Part shown: in pieces, positions 34,423-44,242 of the stretch | Layout: the number at the start of each line of letters is the position of its first letter | Position numbering within the stretch: the stretch's first letter is position 1 | Made by a program: the position numbers and the translations under genes | Assembly (NCBI RefSeq): GCF_015352425.1 | Contig: NZ_JADKNH010000001.1 | Coordinates: 465,691 to 529,690 of the forward strand | From: Fusibacter ferrireducens | GTDB taxonomy: Bacteria > Bacillota > Clostridia > Peptostreptococcales > Acidaminobacteraceae | DNA: 64,000 nucleotides | Direction: 5' to 3' | The notes under the pieces: generated by a model | What the model was told of the DNA's origin: nothing | Database searches by the model: none | The model's input: only the letters and a program-made list of their open reading frames with translations

Positions 34423-36054
34423 TTGAAAGATTTAAAATGGATTAGTATAGGTATTCTAACGGCTATGATCATTTATGCACTGGGACATATGGTCAGAGAA
34501 GATGCTTCAAATATCATGAATTCAATCACAAACCGTTTTTCACAAGAAGACAGTATCTTGACCATTGGACGTACAAATGGTTCTATCGCTTTAGATCCAG
34601 CTGTTGTTACGGATCAAGAATCACTTCGCGTGACCGTCAACATTTATGACAACTTGGTAACTTATGATAAAACAGGTGTGGCACTCAAACCCTCCCTTGC
34701 TGAAAATTGGTCCGTCAGTGAAGATGGCCTCGTTTGGCATTTTACGATTCGAAGAAATGTTGTATTTCATGATGGCAGCAAATTAGATGCCGATGCCGTG
34801 GTCTTTAATTTCAATCGATGGATGGATGCTACCAGCCCCTATCATGCTGGCCGCTTTATCTATTGGAATATGAATTTTGGCGGTTTTCCAGGTATTGTTG
34901 AAAGTGTTCAATCCCTATCAAGTGATACGGTTGAAATTGTGCTCTCTAAGCCATATGCGCCGTTTTTGAATACATTGGCAATGCCTGCTTTTGGAATTGC
35001 CAGTCCAGAAGCCATTATGAAGTACAACGAAGACTTAAAATATAAGCCTGTGGGCACAGGCCCCTTTATCTTCAAATCATGGGAAGAAAATGGCGAAATT
35101 ATTTTGGAACGCAATAATGCTTATTGGTCCGAAAAAGCAAAAGTGAGTCAACTGGTCTTTAAAACGATTTCAGATCCTAAAGAAAGAATAAGACAACTCA
35201 AAAGTGGTGAGATATTGATAGCCGATAATCTAACTTATGAAGATATATCACTGATTAAAAATTCAGAACACATTCTTCTGATCAATAGGTCTTTCTTTAA
35301 TGTGGGTTATCTTGCCATGAATATGAATAATGAAAATCTGAAAATAAAAGCTGTAAGACAAGCCATATCACACGTGATTGACAAAAAAATGCTTGTACAA
35401 GTTGCATTTGATGGTTCTGCTAGGCCTGCAACGACCTTTGTTCCCCCTATTCTATGGGGCTATAATGAGAGTATCAAGTCAGCAACATTTGACATTGAAT
35501 TTGCAAAAAAATTGTTAAACGGTGTTGAAAAAGGTGATGGTTTTGAGATCAAACTGCTTGTAATGGAAGAACCTAGAACCTATTTTCCAAAACCTGCAAT
35601 TTTAGCGCGATTTATTCAGGAAAGCCTTGCTGGTGTCAATATCAAAGTCACCGTTGAAACCAGACCTTGGGAAGAAGTTTTAAAGCGTGGTCAAAATGGT
35701 GATTACGAAATGATTCTTGCAGGTTGGAATGGCGATGTTGCTGATCCAGATAATTTCCTATATAATTTGTTTTCTTCAGAAAATGCAGTGACTGGCACCA
35801 TTACCAACTATGCTTTTTACAGCAATCCTCAAGTGGACAATTTACTCAGACTCTCGCGTCAGACAACAGACCAGTCTTTTAGAAACAGTATATACAGAGA
35901 CATTCAGGAGCTTGTTGTTCGAGACACACCTGCTATACCACTGGTTCACACGATTCCAACCATTGGCATTAATCGAAGGGTCAGCGGATATGTGACGAAT
36001 ATCAGCGGTTTAGAACCTTTGAATCACATCTCACTAAGCAAAGAGGATTCTTGA
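34423..36054 (+). CDS. Membrane-anchored family 5 solute-binding protein (oligopeptide/nickel type)
   Basis: A 543-residue SBP_bac_5 protein. It starts with TTG at 34423, behind GGGAGG at 10-base spacing. The N-terminus has one hydrophobic segment (about 6-21) and no lipobox, so it is probably anchored. Family features: LRVTVNIYDNLVTYDK near 66, GVALKPSLAENWSVSEDGL near 87, TYRP/VGTGPFIFKSWEENG near 210, and RKAISHVIDKK-like RQAISHVIDKK near 320. No permease or ATPase accompanies it. It leads an operon with a DUF6305-like protein, a histidine kinase and a response regulator, suggesting it senses a ligand rather than transports one. Confidence 0.88.
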   Translation: MKDLKWISIGILTAMIIYALGHMVREDASNIMNSITNRFSQEDSILTIGRTNGSIALDPAVVTDQESLRVTVNIYDNLVTYDKTGVALKPSLAENWSVSEDGLVWHFTIRRNVVFHDGSKLDADAVVFNFNRWMDATSPYHAGRFIYWNMNFGGFPGIVESVQSLSSDTVEIVLSKPYAPFLNTLAMPAFGIASPEAIMKYNEDLKYKPVGTGPFIFKSWEENGEIILERNNAYWSEKAKVSQLVFKTISDPKERIRQLKSGEILIADNLTYEDISLIKNSEHILLINRSFFNVGYLAMNMNNENLKIKAVRQAISHVIDKKMLVQVAFDGSARPATTFVPPILWGYNESIKSATFDIEFAKKLLNGVEKGDGFEIKLLVMEEPRTYFPKPAILARFIQESLAGVNIKVTVETRPWEEVLKRGQNGDYEMILAGWNGDVADPDNFLYNLFSSENAVTGTITNYAFYSNPQVDNLLRLSRQTTDQSFRNSIYRDIQELVVRDTPAIPLVHTIPTIGINRRVSGYVTNISGLEPLNHISLSKEDS

Positions 36055-36072
36055 ACTGAAAGGAGTGTTGAA

Positions 36073-36678
36073 ATGTTGAAATTCAAAGTCTTTAGGAGAC
36101 TCATCATGCTGTTTGTTGGCATGGTTATCGCATGGGGATCTATTTATTATTTAAACTCTACTCATGACGTGCAATCCCTATCCAGCACCTATCTTTCAAG
36201 ACCCTTTTCCAATAATATGTTGTTGATTACATCTGCTGGTCAGAGCACGGATACATATATCTTGCAGGATTTAGCAAATGAACTCAGGTTTAACAATTTG
36301 TTCATGCCAGAAGCAAGCTCAAATGATTTAGCTGAAATCAGTTCAATCGTCATTGTGGTTGGTTATAGTGAGATTGGGTTGAAATTACATGATAAAAATA
36401 TCGACGATGAATATGAGCGTGTAAAAACTTTGATTGATGAAGGATTTGGCCAAAAATTGCCCATAGTCGTAGTCTATATTGGAGGTAAGGCGCGTCGAAA
36501 TGCTGAAACGGATGCTTTATTGACTTTGACTTGTGAATCGGCAAACTATATTATTACTACTAATAGTGGCAATGATGACCTGTTTTTAACAGAACTAGCA
36601 AATCAAAATGAAACGCCTATAGCCTATATTAATTCGATTAATGATTTGACCAAGCCGCTGGCTGCGGCATTTAGATGA
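36073..36678 (+). CDS. DUF6305-like membrane-anchored protein
   Basis: A 201-residue protein with an N-terminal hydrophobic anchor (about 8-26). The outer domain matches DUF6305 as I know it: LLITSAGQSTDTYILQDLAN near 50, IDDEYERVKTLIDEG near 117, YIGGKARRNAETDALL near 139 and NSGNDDLFLTELANQ near 168. The family is small, uncharacterised and clostridial. GGAGTG lies 8 bases before the ATG; the gap to the preceding gene is 18 bases. Its position between a binding protein and a sensor kinase suggests part of one sensing complex; this is inference. Confidence 0.75.
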   Translation: MLKFKVFRRLIMLFVGMVIAWGSIYYLNSTHDVQSLSSTYLSRPFSNNMLLITSAGQSTDTYILQDLANELRFNNLFMPEASSNDLAEISSIVIVVGYSEIGLKLHDKNIDDEYERVKTLIDEGFGQKLPIVVVYIGGKARRNAETDALLTLTCESANYIITTNSGNDDLFLTELANQNETPIAYINSINDLTKPLAAAFR

Positions 36679-36690
36679 TGGGAGGTCATA

Positions 36691-38070
36691 ATGTCTACCA
36701 AAACAGCAAAGTCTCCCCAATATATGCATGCTTTTTTCATCTTACTTGCTCTTGGAATAATTTTACCCGAATTAACGGGGACCTATTTATTTGATATCAT
36801 AGTTCAAATCAGACAATCTATTCATTCAGGTGATAGTGGATTTCTGATATTGGCTGCAATGGCCAGCTGTATTCTCTACACAATTCCAAACTTAATCTTC
36901 TATTTAAGCTATGAATGTTTGCTGGCGTATATCAACGGCAAATTTGCATTTTCTTTAAGGATACACAACTTGATCTTAATACTTTGCTTTGTTCTTGGCA
37001 AATATGCGTGGTTAGTCCTTTTTCATCAACCTGTGGAGCTTGTGACTTCATTGATTGCCCTCTCAATCACCTTGGAATTGGTCTATTTGACAAAACATAA
37101 AGAAAGAGTCTTAATGCCGAGAGTCTTTATAGGATTTCAAGTTTTTTTCTTTAGTCAGTGGTTGAATGTAATGCCACTCTTCTCTGGGTTGTATACTGGG
37201 ACCAGTGATATACCAGTCAGTATTAAAATTGCCAGTGATTATTTGAACAACACTTATATTCTAAACTCCATTGGATTTGCCTTTATTGTGCCAATGCTTT
37301 TATCTTCTATTATGACGGCCTTGATTTTCAGAATGTATATCACCAATCTCGGCATTATGGAAGAAAATTATCAAAAGGCAATTGCACTGGAAAATATGCA
37401 AAGTAAAATTATGGATAATCGCATTTATCAGGAAATCAATGCCCTTGCCCACGATTTAAAAACGCCGCTTGCAACAATTCGTGGTCTCAGTTCTCTATTG
37501 GCTTTGGCAAAGGATATCAATAAAATAGAAAGTTATAGCAATAAAATTGATGAAGCGGTTACCAAAATGAGTGAAATGATTTCCAGTTTTTTATATGGCA
37601 CATCCAGACAATGGCTGGATGTTTCGAGCCTGATCGGTTACATTAGAGCGCAGATTCCCGTTGAAGATGAACAGATTAGCTTTACAACAGATATTGAAAA
37701 GGATTTACCTGAGCTCTATGTGAATAAAATTAGAGTTTCAAGAGCCTTGGTCAATCTCATCGAAAATGCAATTTTAGCACCTTGTGCTTCCGAGGAAAAA
37801 AGGATAGAACTAAAAACATATAGAGCTTTGAACGATATTGTCATCGTCATTAAAGATAATGGTATGGGTATCGCTGAATCTGATCTTAACAAGATTTGGC
37901 AAATTGGTTATTCTACTAACAAAACGACGGGTTTAGGTCTTCCCTTTGCTAAACAAACTATTGATGAAAATGAAGGTGTCATACAAATTGAAAGTCAGTA
38001 TGGCATAGGCACTCAAGTTACTGTAAAGTTGCCGATTAAAGAAAAAGGAGAAATAACATGTCCAGCGTAG
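36691..38070 (+). CDS. Sensor histidine kinase with multi-pass sensor region
   Basis: A 459-residue kinase. Residues 1-220 hold about six to seven hydrophobic segments with no large outer domain, so ligand detection probably relies on membrane partners. The HisKA box is LAHDLKTPLATIRG (phospho-acceptor His near 255). The HATPase_c domain has NLIENAI (N box), KDNGMGIAESDL (G1) and TTGLGLPFAKQ (G2). GGGAGG precedes the ATG. It overlaps the response-regulator gene by 13 bases, so the two are a cognate pair. The operon begins with a solute-binding protein, the most likely signal source. Confidence 0.92.
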   Translation: MSTKTAKSPQYMHAFFILLALGIILPELTGTYLFDIIVQIRQSIHSGDSGFLILAAMASCILYTIPNLIFYLSYECLLAYINGKFAFSLRIHNLILILCFVLGKYAWLVLFHQPVELVTSLIALSITLELVYLTKHKERVLMPRVFIGFQVFFFSQWLNVMPLFSGLYTGTSDIPVSIKIASDYLNNTYILNSIGFAFIVPMLLSSIMTALIFRMYITNLGIMEENYQKAIALENMQSKIMDNRIYQEINALAHDLKTPLATIRGLSSLLALAKDINKIESYSNKIDEAVTKMSEMISSFLYGTSRQWLDVSSLIGYIRAQIPVEDEQISFTTDIEKDLPELYVNKIRVSRALVNLIENAILAPCASEEKRIELKTYRALNDIVIVIKDNGMGIAESDLNKIWQIGYSTNKTTGLGLPFAKQTIDENEGVIQIESQYGIGTQVTVKLPIKEKGEITCPA

Positions 38071-38717
38071 AATCTGTAAAAATATTAATAATTGACGACG
38101 AACCGGATATTCTATTTACTTTAAAGGAAATTTGTGATTTTTGTGGTTATGAAGCAATTACCACGACCAGTGGACAAGAGGGCTATGAAATTGTAAAAAG
38201 TGAATTGCTAAATATGGCTATTGTTGATTATCATATGCCCGGTTGGGATGGGTTGACCACAGTAAAAAAACTGAGAAGCTTAAAAAATGATTTACCTATT
38301 TTAGTCTTAACCGTGGATGAGCAACAAGAGACTTGTGACAAGTTCATCGCCGTTGGTGCGACGGATTTTTCGATTAAACCCATCAAAGCACCTGATTTGA
38401 TTTCAAGAATAAAGGTCAATCTCCAAATCTGTGAGATACAGAAAATGATGACTGCTAAAAAAGAAGAAGTATATTTGGAAAAAGGCATTTGTGAAGCCAC
38501 GCTTAGACATGTGACGGATTTTCTTATTGCACAAAATTGTGAGGTCACCTTTGAGGAAATAACAGCGGGTGTCAATTTAGCCTATAAGACGGTGCATCGC
38601 TATATTCAATATCTAGAGAAAAATGATTTTTTAGAGATTATTCCGATTTATGGGAATTTGGGTAGGCCTAAAAATAAATATAAACTCTGTGACGGTTTTG
38701 ATCCTTCGAAGTTGTAA
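38058..38717 (+). CDS. Response regulator with CitB/DcuR-like C-terminal HTH
   Basis: A 219-residue response regulator. The receiver domain has IIDDEPD (acidic pair at 13-14), phospho-acceptor Asp57 in VDYHMPGWDG, and Lys near 108 in SIKPI. The output domain (about 138-215) includes VTFEEITAGVNLAYKTVHRY and GRPKNKYKL, resembling the DpiA/DcuR/CitB-type helix-turn-helix rather than OmpR or NarL. Those regulators answer to carboxylate-sensing kinases, but the partner kinase here is a different type. AAAGGAG lies 7 bases before the ATG. Probable targets are the importer operon and its own. Confidence 0.9.
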   Translation: MSSVESVKILIIDDEPDILFTLKEICDFCGYEAITTTSGQEGYEIVKSELLNMAIVDYHMPGWDGLTTVKKLRSLKNDLPILVLTVDEQQETCDKFIAVGATDFSIKPIKAPDLISRIKVNLQICEIQKMMTAKKEEVYLEKGICEATLRHVTDFLIAQNCEVTFEEITAGVNLAYKTVHRYIQYLEKNDFLEIIPIYGNLGRPKNKYKLCDGFDPSKL

Positions 38718-38779
38718 AAAAAGAAACACTCATAAATGGGATTTAGAAGTGAATCCTATCATGAGTGTTTCTTTTTTTT
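38716..38779. terminator. Bidirectional intrinsic terminator
   Basis: AAAAAAGAAACACTCAT pairs with ATGAGTGTTTCTTTTTTT; the loop itself holds a second small stem (GGATTT against GAATCC). It ends the plus-strand sensor operon and may also stop readthrough from the convergent LRR gene, which ends at 38845. Confidence 0.88.
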
Positions 38780-38844
38780 ACTTTTTAAATTGATTTGTAT
38801 TGTGGCCGTTTTTATGAAAATGAATTACAGCTTATAAGGATGCT

Positions 38845-41800
38845 TTATTTGGTCATCAAATTGTATAGGACTTGTGCCATTTGTGCTCTACTCGTAGATT
38901 CTTTAGGGAGCACTTTACCGGCACTACCACTTGCAATTTCTGCATTTACGAATAACGTCATGGCTTCTTTCGCCCATGGCGCTACTTGAGCTTGATCACT
39001 CATGTGATCGAGTCCAGTTTCTGTGGTCACTTGCGGTAATTTGTCTAATATTTTTAAGGTATTATAGAGCATTGTAAACATTTCTTGTCGGTTAATTTCT
39101 TTTTCCGGTGCGTAGTTATTGTTCCCTACACCGCTTGTTATACCCAGTTTTTTAGCCGCTGCAAGATAACCTGTGTAATAAGTGTTTCCCGCATCCGAAA
39201 AATTGTCTTTAGAATTTTCTTCTGCTTTTAGATCATAAGCTTTCATGAGCATAACGAGTAATTGGCCCCTTGTCAATTTACTGTTTGGAGAAAATTGATT
39301 GTCTCCTGTGCCCGAAGCAATGCCCCTTGCTGTAACAAAATCAACGGCTTTAGAGTACCATGCTTCTGAGGTTACATCTGTGAACTCAATTTTATTATAG
39401 CCTACGACGTATTTAGAGAAGTGATTTGTTGTAAAGCTGATTGTACCCGTTTCAGCATTATAGCGACCACTGTTGATCATTTCCAGTTCGCCATTATCGT
39501 TAATATAGTAAACGACTAATGCATCTGACGATTCGCCTGCTCGTGGTGTATATGGCACTTCCACTGTGACATTACCCCCTAGTTGTGATATTCTTTTGCC
39601 GTCATTTGTAACATTGAAGTCAAATACAGGTCTATCTCCAACTGTTTTTTGAGCGTTTTCACTTAATGCACTTGTGTCCACTTTACTGATTGTAACATTG
39701 ACACCCCCTATTCCATTTTGAGATATGGTCTTAAGGGTTTGACTATCAAAAGTTAAATTTGCAATTGAAGAAGATATTTTTAAGGTGTCTATCTCACTGT
39801 TTATGATGTTGTTAAAAGTACCTTTAGGCATAGATGTTTCGATCATTTTTGCATCAGGCGTAGCTGTCAATTTTACTTCCACCTGTGCTCTTGTACCATT
39901 ACCAAGTTTTGTAGCACTTTCTATTGCTTTTTTTACCGATTCACTCATTTGAGCTTCAGTTACAGATGCGGTAGCTTTACCACTTGAATCCATTTTGGCT
40001 TCGGATGTCATTGTCTCCGTGATAAAAGGCGCATGATTTTTTCCAGTAGTTGGTGCAGGCGTTGATGGCGATGCAGGCGTTGCAGGTGATGTTGGTCTTA
40101 TTGGTGTAGAAGGTGTTGCCGGTGTAGATGGTATAGACGGTGTTGAAGGATTTGACGGCGTATTGTTATCGTTTTTGTCATCTCTATCATCTTTATCATC
40201 ATTTGCCGGACTGCCATTATCAATCACCTGCCACTGCGCATAAACAGTCATATTGCTTGTAATGATTGTATCAGCTAAAAAGACTGAACCTGTGCCATCT
40301 AAAGCCGTATTCCACCCTTTGAAGGTATAACCCGTTTTAGTCGGTGCCGTTGGGAGTGATCCAATGGGTTTACCAGTTTCAACTGTCATAAGTTCTGGGG
40401 TTGCTTCTGTGGTGCCAGCGTTACTATTAAAGCCAACAGATACATAGGTAGTGACATGATCTTTTTTAATGACAGTTAGATCAAATGTTTTGATGTCACT
40501 TGCACCATTATTACTCGCGGTTGCAGTCAAGGTGACATGAGCATCTCCACTTTCAAATGATGGGCATGTGACTTTACCGTTAGTTGCAATAACATCAGGA
40601 TTACTTGACTGCCAAACAATGCTTGAACCCGATGTGACACCTACTACTGGTAGGTAAACATTTTGCTGAACATGGTCGCTTGTTTCAAGTGAGTAGGCAT
40701 CTTTTTTGTCGGTAGCATTTTCATTAAATACCAAAGAGTAACGAATCGCTAAAGTATTTAAATCTGATGCAACAGCTTTGGCACCCTCAAACGATTGTCT
40801 AGTATAACGCTTATAGTTTCCAAAGCCAGTACCATCGAAACCAGTATTATTAGAATCATAAATGATTTTAAAATCAGGATGTGCATTTAAAAAGGCACTT
40901 GTAGAAAAATCAGTTGGAGCCTTTCCCTCAAAGTAAACCGTTTTTAATGCTTCGGAGTTAGCGAAAGCTGAACTGTAGATTGAATCGACTGAATTTGGTA
41001 TTTTAACTGCATCTAATACCCAAGACCCTTGAAAACTTGAAGGTGCAATATCGATGAGTGACTCAGGCAATGTAAGACCCATCAAATTTATACAATTTGA
41101 AAATGCACCTATTCCAATAGAACTTATGCCCTCTGAAAAAGTGACCGCCAATAAAAAGTGATTATTAGCAAAGGCGTTTTCACCTATTTTTTTCACATTC
41201 ACACCATTGATTTGTGATGGGATAATGACGATATATTCTTTTCCATAATACTTTGTAATCGTTCCAGTGGCTTCATCAAAAGCAAAGGCTATATTTTCAT
41301 CTTCGAATTCCGCCGAAATGGTAACATTAGCTGCAGGCATTTGGAATGCGTATCCACTTGGTGGGGCTGTGGTGCCTGGTGATAATGGTTTTGTTGGCTT
41401 TGAAGGCACTTTTGACTCTGTAATGATATAATCATGAATGCCATCGTTGTATTTAAGAGAGCCTTCTTTGAGTCGATACCCTTTTTCAGGCGTAACCATT
41501 ACATAAATATTTGTATCTTCTATAGCTTTATCAAGAAGTGTTTCCACTTTTCCGTGTTCTGTAGGTGCTATGGTAATCGCATAATTGGTTTGCCATGTTG
41601 CATAAAGTGTTATGTCCTTATTATATATTGGAACGATTGTGCCAGCGGTATAGTTGTCACCAGTGCCATCTGGCATTGTGTTCCAGCCTTTAAAAGTATC
41701 AGAGCCCTTTGTAAGGTCTCCCTGTGCTGAAACTGTTACAGTATCACCAAAATGTAGTGATGTAACAGTGTCTGGAAGTGTACCAATTGAGCCATTTAGA

Positions 41801-43881
41801 TCATAATTTAAGGTATAGACAATCGTTGGATTATAGACATCCGTGTTAAGTCCAAGCCAAGGATTCGTAAAACCACTTGCAGATTCAAGATGATAAAGTG
41901 TTACTCCAGATTTTACATTATCAAATGACAACGTAGTGGCAGTAGGCGCATTGCCTTTAAAAATAATTGATTTTAGGTTATTGGATTCAGTTAAAATATA
42001 GCTTTCTAAAGTGGTAAGTGATGCAGGAAAAGTAATGCTTTCAAACCCCGTATGATAAAATGCGCTTTGCTCAATCTTCGTAACGCCTTCAGGGATTGTT
42101 ATATCCTTAAGAGTAGAACAATAAGAGAATGTACTACTTGGAATTGTTGTCAGCGATGCAGGCCAAGCTATAGATTTTAAACGAGAATCACTATAGAATG
42201 TACCAACACCAATAGTAGTAAGACTTTCTGGTAAAACAATGCTTTGTAAATTATAACAGTTTGTAAACACATTTGATCCCATGGATGTAACGCCTTCTGG
42301 AATCGTTATTTCAGTTAAGAAATTACAGCCGTTAAAGCTTGAATCGCCAATTGTTTTCACACTGCTTGGGATAGTCACGCTGGTTATGTTAGACTGATCT
42401 AAAAATGCATCATCACCTATTGCAATTACAGGCACACCAGATATAGATGATGGAATGACCACAGTTTCCATGCTGCCAACATAACCTGTTATAGTGCCCG
42501 TTGAAGCGTCAAAATCAAAATCTGATGCTTCGAATGTTGCACTGACAGTTACTTCGCTTTCAGGCATGATAAAATGATTATCAGTGATGACATATTCTTT
42601 ACCCTCTGTCGCATATTTTAGAGAGCCGAATACCAGTTTTTTACCGGATTCAGGTGTTATAACGAGATTTATAATTTCATCAGGATAGGCACTTGATAAG
42701 TTGCTTGTAATCGTACCACCTGCTGCTTGACTTAAAACAATGTCATATGCGGTCGTTTTTTCAGGCATGAATTCGCCTTTCACGATGATATTTTCACTAG
42801 GCATTTTAAAGGATGAATCTATCAATTGAGAGGTTATACCATTCGTATATTGAAGTGATCCTCTTTTAAATTGTTTGCCTGATTCTGGCGTCAAAGTTAA
42901 TTCGATGGTTGTATCTGCCATAAACCATTCTTGGTCTATATTAGGCGCCCAGTTTGTTTTTACGGATATACTAGAGCCGCTTGTTGTTTGGGTCTTTATT
43001 TGATATAAAGGTTTGTATTCATATGAGTTTTGTGTTTCAAAACCTGTTTTAGTATTTAGATAGTAGCGCATGGACCCAAGTGCAAACCCTTGAAACGGGC
43101 CATCCTCTAGGGTTGGAAAATTGCCCTTAAAATAGATAGATTTAAGAGCAGTTGTATTTGTCAAAGCATTCCCTGAAATGGTTTTAAGTGCTTCTGGGAG
43201 TGTTATCTTATCAAGAGCTGTGCAAGTTGAAAATGCGCAATAGCCAATAGATTCTAATGTTGAGGGTAATTTAACACTTTTTAGAGCATAACAATGTCCA
43301 AAGGTATAAGAGCCAATGCTTTTGATGCCCTCAGGAATTTCTATGGTTTCAAGTGAAGTACATTCATTAAAGGCTTGTGAAGGCAGTTCTGTTAAATGGT
43401 CAGATAATTGAGCCCATTTTAGAGCTGAACACCCGTTAAAGAGATCATTTCCTATTGAAATGACACTGTTTGGCAAAACAATGGATTCTAACCCTGAACT
43501 TGTAAAGGCAAACGCATTTATTGTTTCTAAGCCATCGTTCAAGGTAATACTTTTTAAATTACTACAGCCATTAAAGGCGCTATCTCCAATTGTTTTTATT
43601 GAACTGGGAAGCGTTACACTTGTCACAGTGTCTTTATTTCTAAAGGCGCTATTGCCAATTGTTAATACCGGCACACTATTGATAGTAGACGGCATAACAA
43701 CATCGCCTCCTGTACCTTTATACGAAATGATTGTTCCCGTATTTGAATCAAACTCAAAATAGCCTTCAGGTGATCCCGCAAATGTAGGTTGTAATCCCAC
43801 GCCACTAAACAATCCGATTAACATCATCGTGATTAAATAAATGGATAAAAATTTCTTGTATTTCTGATAGTTCATCCCCAT
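38845..43881 (-). CDS. BspA-type leucine-rich-repeat surface protein with SLH domains
   Basis: A 1678-residue exported protein. Signal peptide at 1-35; three blocks of BspA-like LRR_5 repeats (about 55-290, 460-690, 865-1010; e.g. IPEGVTSMGSNVFTNCYNL). Between them are Listeria-Bacteroides repeats ending FKGWNT...YATW/YAQW (about 705-770 and 1160-1220) and bacterial-repeat segments. A Thr/Pro/Ser linker spans about 1230-1290, a beta domain about 1300-1490, and three SLH domains about 1490-1678. SLH domains bind secondary cell-wall polymer, so it is anchored on the surface. BspA proteins take part in adhesion; the ligand is unknown. Its start is 15 bases after the DUF2442 gene. Confidence 0.92.
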   Translation of the reverse strand: MGMNYQKYKKFLSIYLITMMLIGLFSGVGLQPTFAGSPEGYFEFDSNTGTIISYKGTGGDVVMPSTINSVPVLTIGNSAFRNKDTVTSVTLPSSIKTIGDSAFNGCSNLKSITLNDGLETINAFAFTSSGLESIVLPNSVISIGNDLFNGCSALKWAQLSDHLTELPSQAFNECTSLETIEIPEGIKSIGSYTFGHCYALKSVKLPSTLESIGYCAFSTCTALDKITLPEALKTISGNALTNTTALKSIYFKGNFPTLEDGPFQGFALGSMRYYLNTKTGFETQNSYEYKPLYQIKTQTTSGSSISVKTNWAPNIDQEWFMADTTIELTLTPESGKQFKRGSLQYTNGITSQLIDSSFKMPSENIIVKGEFMPEKTTAYDIVLSQAAGGTITSNLSSAYPDEIINLVITPESGKKLVFGSLKYATEGKEYVITDNHFIMPESEVTVSATFEASDFDFDASTGTITGYVGSMETVVIPSSISGVPVIAIGDDAFLDQSNITSVTIPSSVKTIGDSSFNGCNFLTEITIPEGVTSMGSNVFTNCYNLQSIVLPESLTTIGVGTFYSDSRLKSIAWPASLTTIPSSTFSYCSTLKDITIPEGVTKIEQSAFYHTGFESITFPASLTTLESYILTESNNLKSIIFKGNAPTATTLSFDNVKSGVTLYHLESASGFTNPWLGLNTDVYNPTIVYTLNYDLNGSIGTLPDTVTSLHFGDTVTVSAQGDLTKGSDTFKGWNTMPDGTGDNYTAGTIVPIYNKDITLYATWQTNYAITIAPTEHGKVETLLDKAIEDTNIYVMVTPEKGYRLKEGSLKYNDGIHDYIITESKVPSKPTKPLSPGTTAPPSGYAFQMPAANVTISAEFEDENIAFAFDEATGTITKYYGKEYIVIIPSQINGVNVKKIGENAFANNHFLLAVTFSEGISSIGIGAFSNCINLMGLTLPESLIDIAPSSFQGSWVLDAVKIPNSVDSIYSSAFANSEALKTVYFEGKAPTDFSTSAFLNAHPDFKIIYDSNNTGFDGTGFGNYKRYTRQSFEGAKAVASDLNTLAIRYSLVFNENATDKKDAYSLETSDHVQQNVYLPVVGVTSGSSIVWQSSNPDVIATNGKVTCPSFESGDAHVTLTATASNNGASDIKTFDLTVIKKDHVTTYVSVGFNSNAGTTEATPELMTVETGKPIGSLPTAPTKTGYTFKGWNTALDGTGSVFLADTIITSNMTVYAQWQVIDNGSPANDDKDDRDDKNDNNTPSNPSTPSIPSTPATPSTPIRPTSPATPASPSTPAPTTGKNHAPFITETMTSEAKMDSSGKATASVTEAQMSESVKKAIESATKLGNGTRAQVEVKLTATPDAKMIETSMPKGTFNNIINSEIDTLKISSSIANLTFDSQTLKTISQNGIGGVNVTISKVDTSALSENAQKTVGDRPVFDFNVTNDGKRISQLGGNVTVEVPYTPRAGESSDALVVYYINDNGELEMINSGRYNAETGTISFTTNHFSKYVVGYNKIEFTDVTSEAWYSKAVDFVTARGIASGTGDNQFSPNSKLTRGQLLVMLMKAYDLKAEENSKDNFSDAGNTYYTGYLAAAKKLGITSGVGNNNYAPEKEINRQEMFTMLYNTLKILDKLPQVTTETGLDHMSDQAQVAPWAKEAMTLFVNAEIASGSAGKVLPKESTSRAQMAQVLYNLMTK

Positions 43882-43896
43882 ACCTCCAATTTAATT

Positions 43897-44127
43897 TTAC
43901 TTTTGTGCCAACTGAAAAACTTCATTAACGGATATTTCTACTCTGTTATCCCAGCGAATATAACTGCCATCTGTTGTGGCCTTTTTGAAAAAGGTCTTGT
44001 CAGAGAGTGCACCAAATCTCACAGTTTTCAACCTGCTTTCCAAGTTCAGAATAATACGGCTGCCATTTTCAAGGCTTACTTCAATACAGTAATCCTCTTT
44101 GGGGAAAATTTCCTTGATATAGCTCAC
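43897..44127 (-). CDS. DUF2442 domain protein
   Basis: A 76-residue protein that fits DUF2442: PKEDYCIEVSLENGSRIILN at the start and SYIRWDNRVEISVNEVF at the end. It begins with GTG at 44127, behind GGAGG at 8-base spacing. DUF2442 proteins often pair with DUF4160 toxins-like partners, but none is present here. It precedes the giant surface-protein gene by 15 bases and is most likely co-transcribed with it, an unusual combination. Confidence 0.82.
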   Translation of the reverse strand: MSYIKEIFPKEDYCIEVSLENGSRIILNLESRLKTVRFGALSDKTFFKKATTDGSYIRWDNRVEISVNEVFQLAQK

Positions 44128-44202
44128 AAATTTACCTCCATTAGATATCTTTTAAACAGAATACGTCTACATTTATTATTGTATGATGCCTCTCTATAAA
44201 AA

Positions 44203-44226
44203 AAAATCACCCATCGGGTGATTTTA
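44203..44226 (-). terminator. Intrinsic terminator of the LuxR gene
   Basis: AAAATCACCC-ATC-GGGTGATTTT is a 10-bp stem with a 3-base loop; on the minus strand it is followed by a T-rich run. It lies 17 bases past the stop of the MalT-like gene and separates it from the DUF2442-LRR operon. Confidence 0.82.
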
Positions 44227-44242
44227 GTTCTTACTCTAATCA

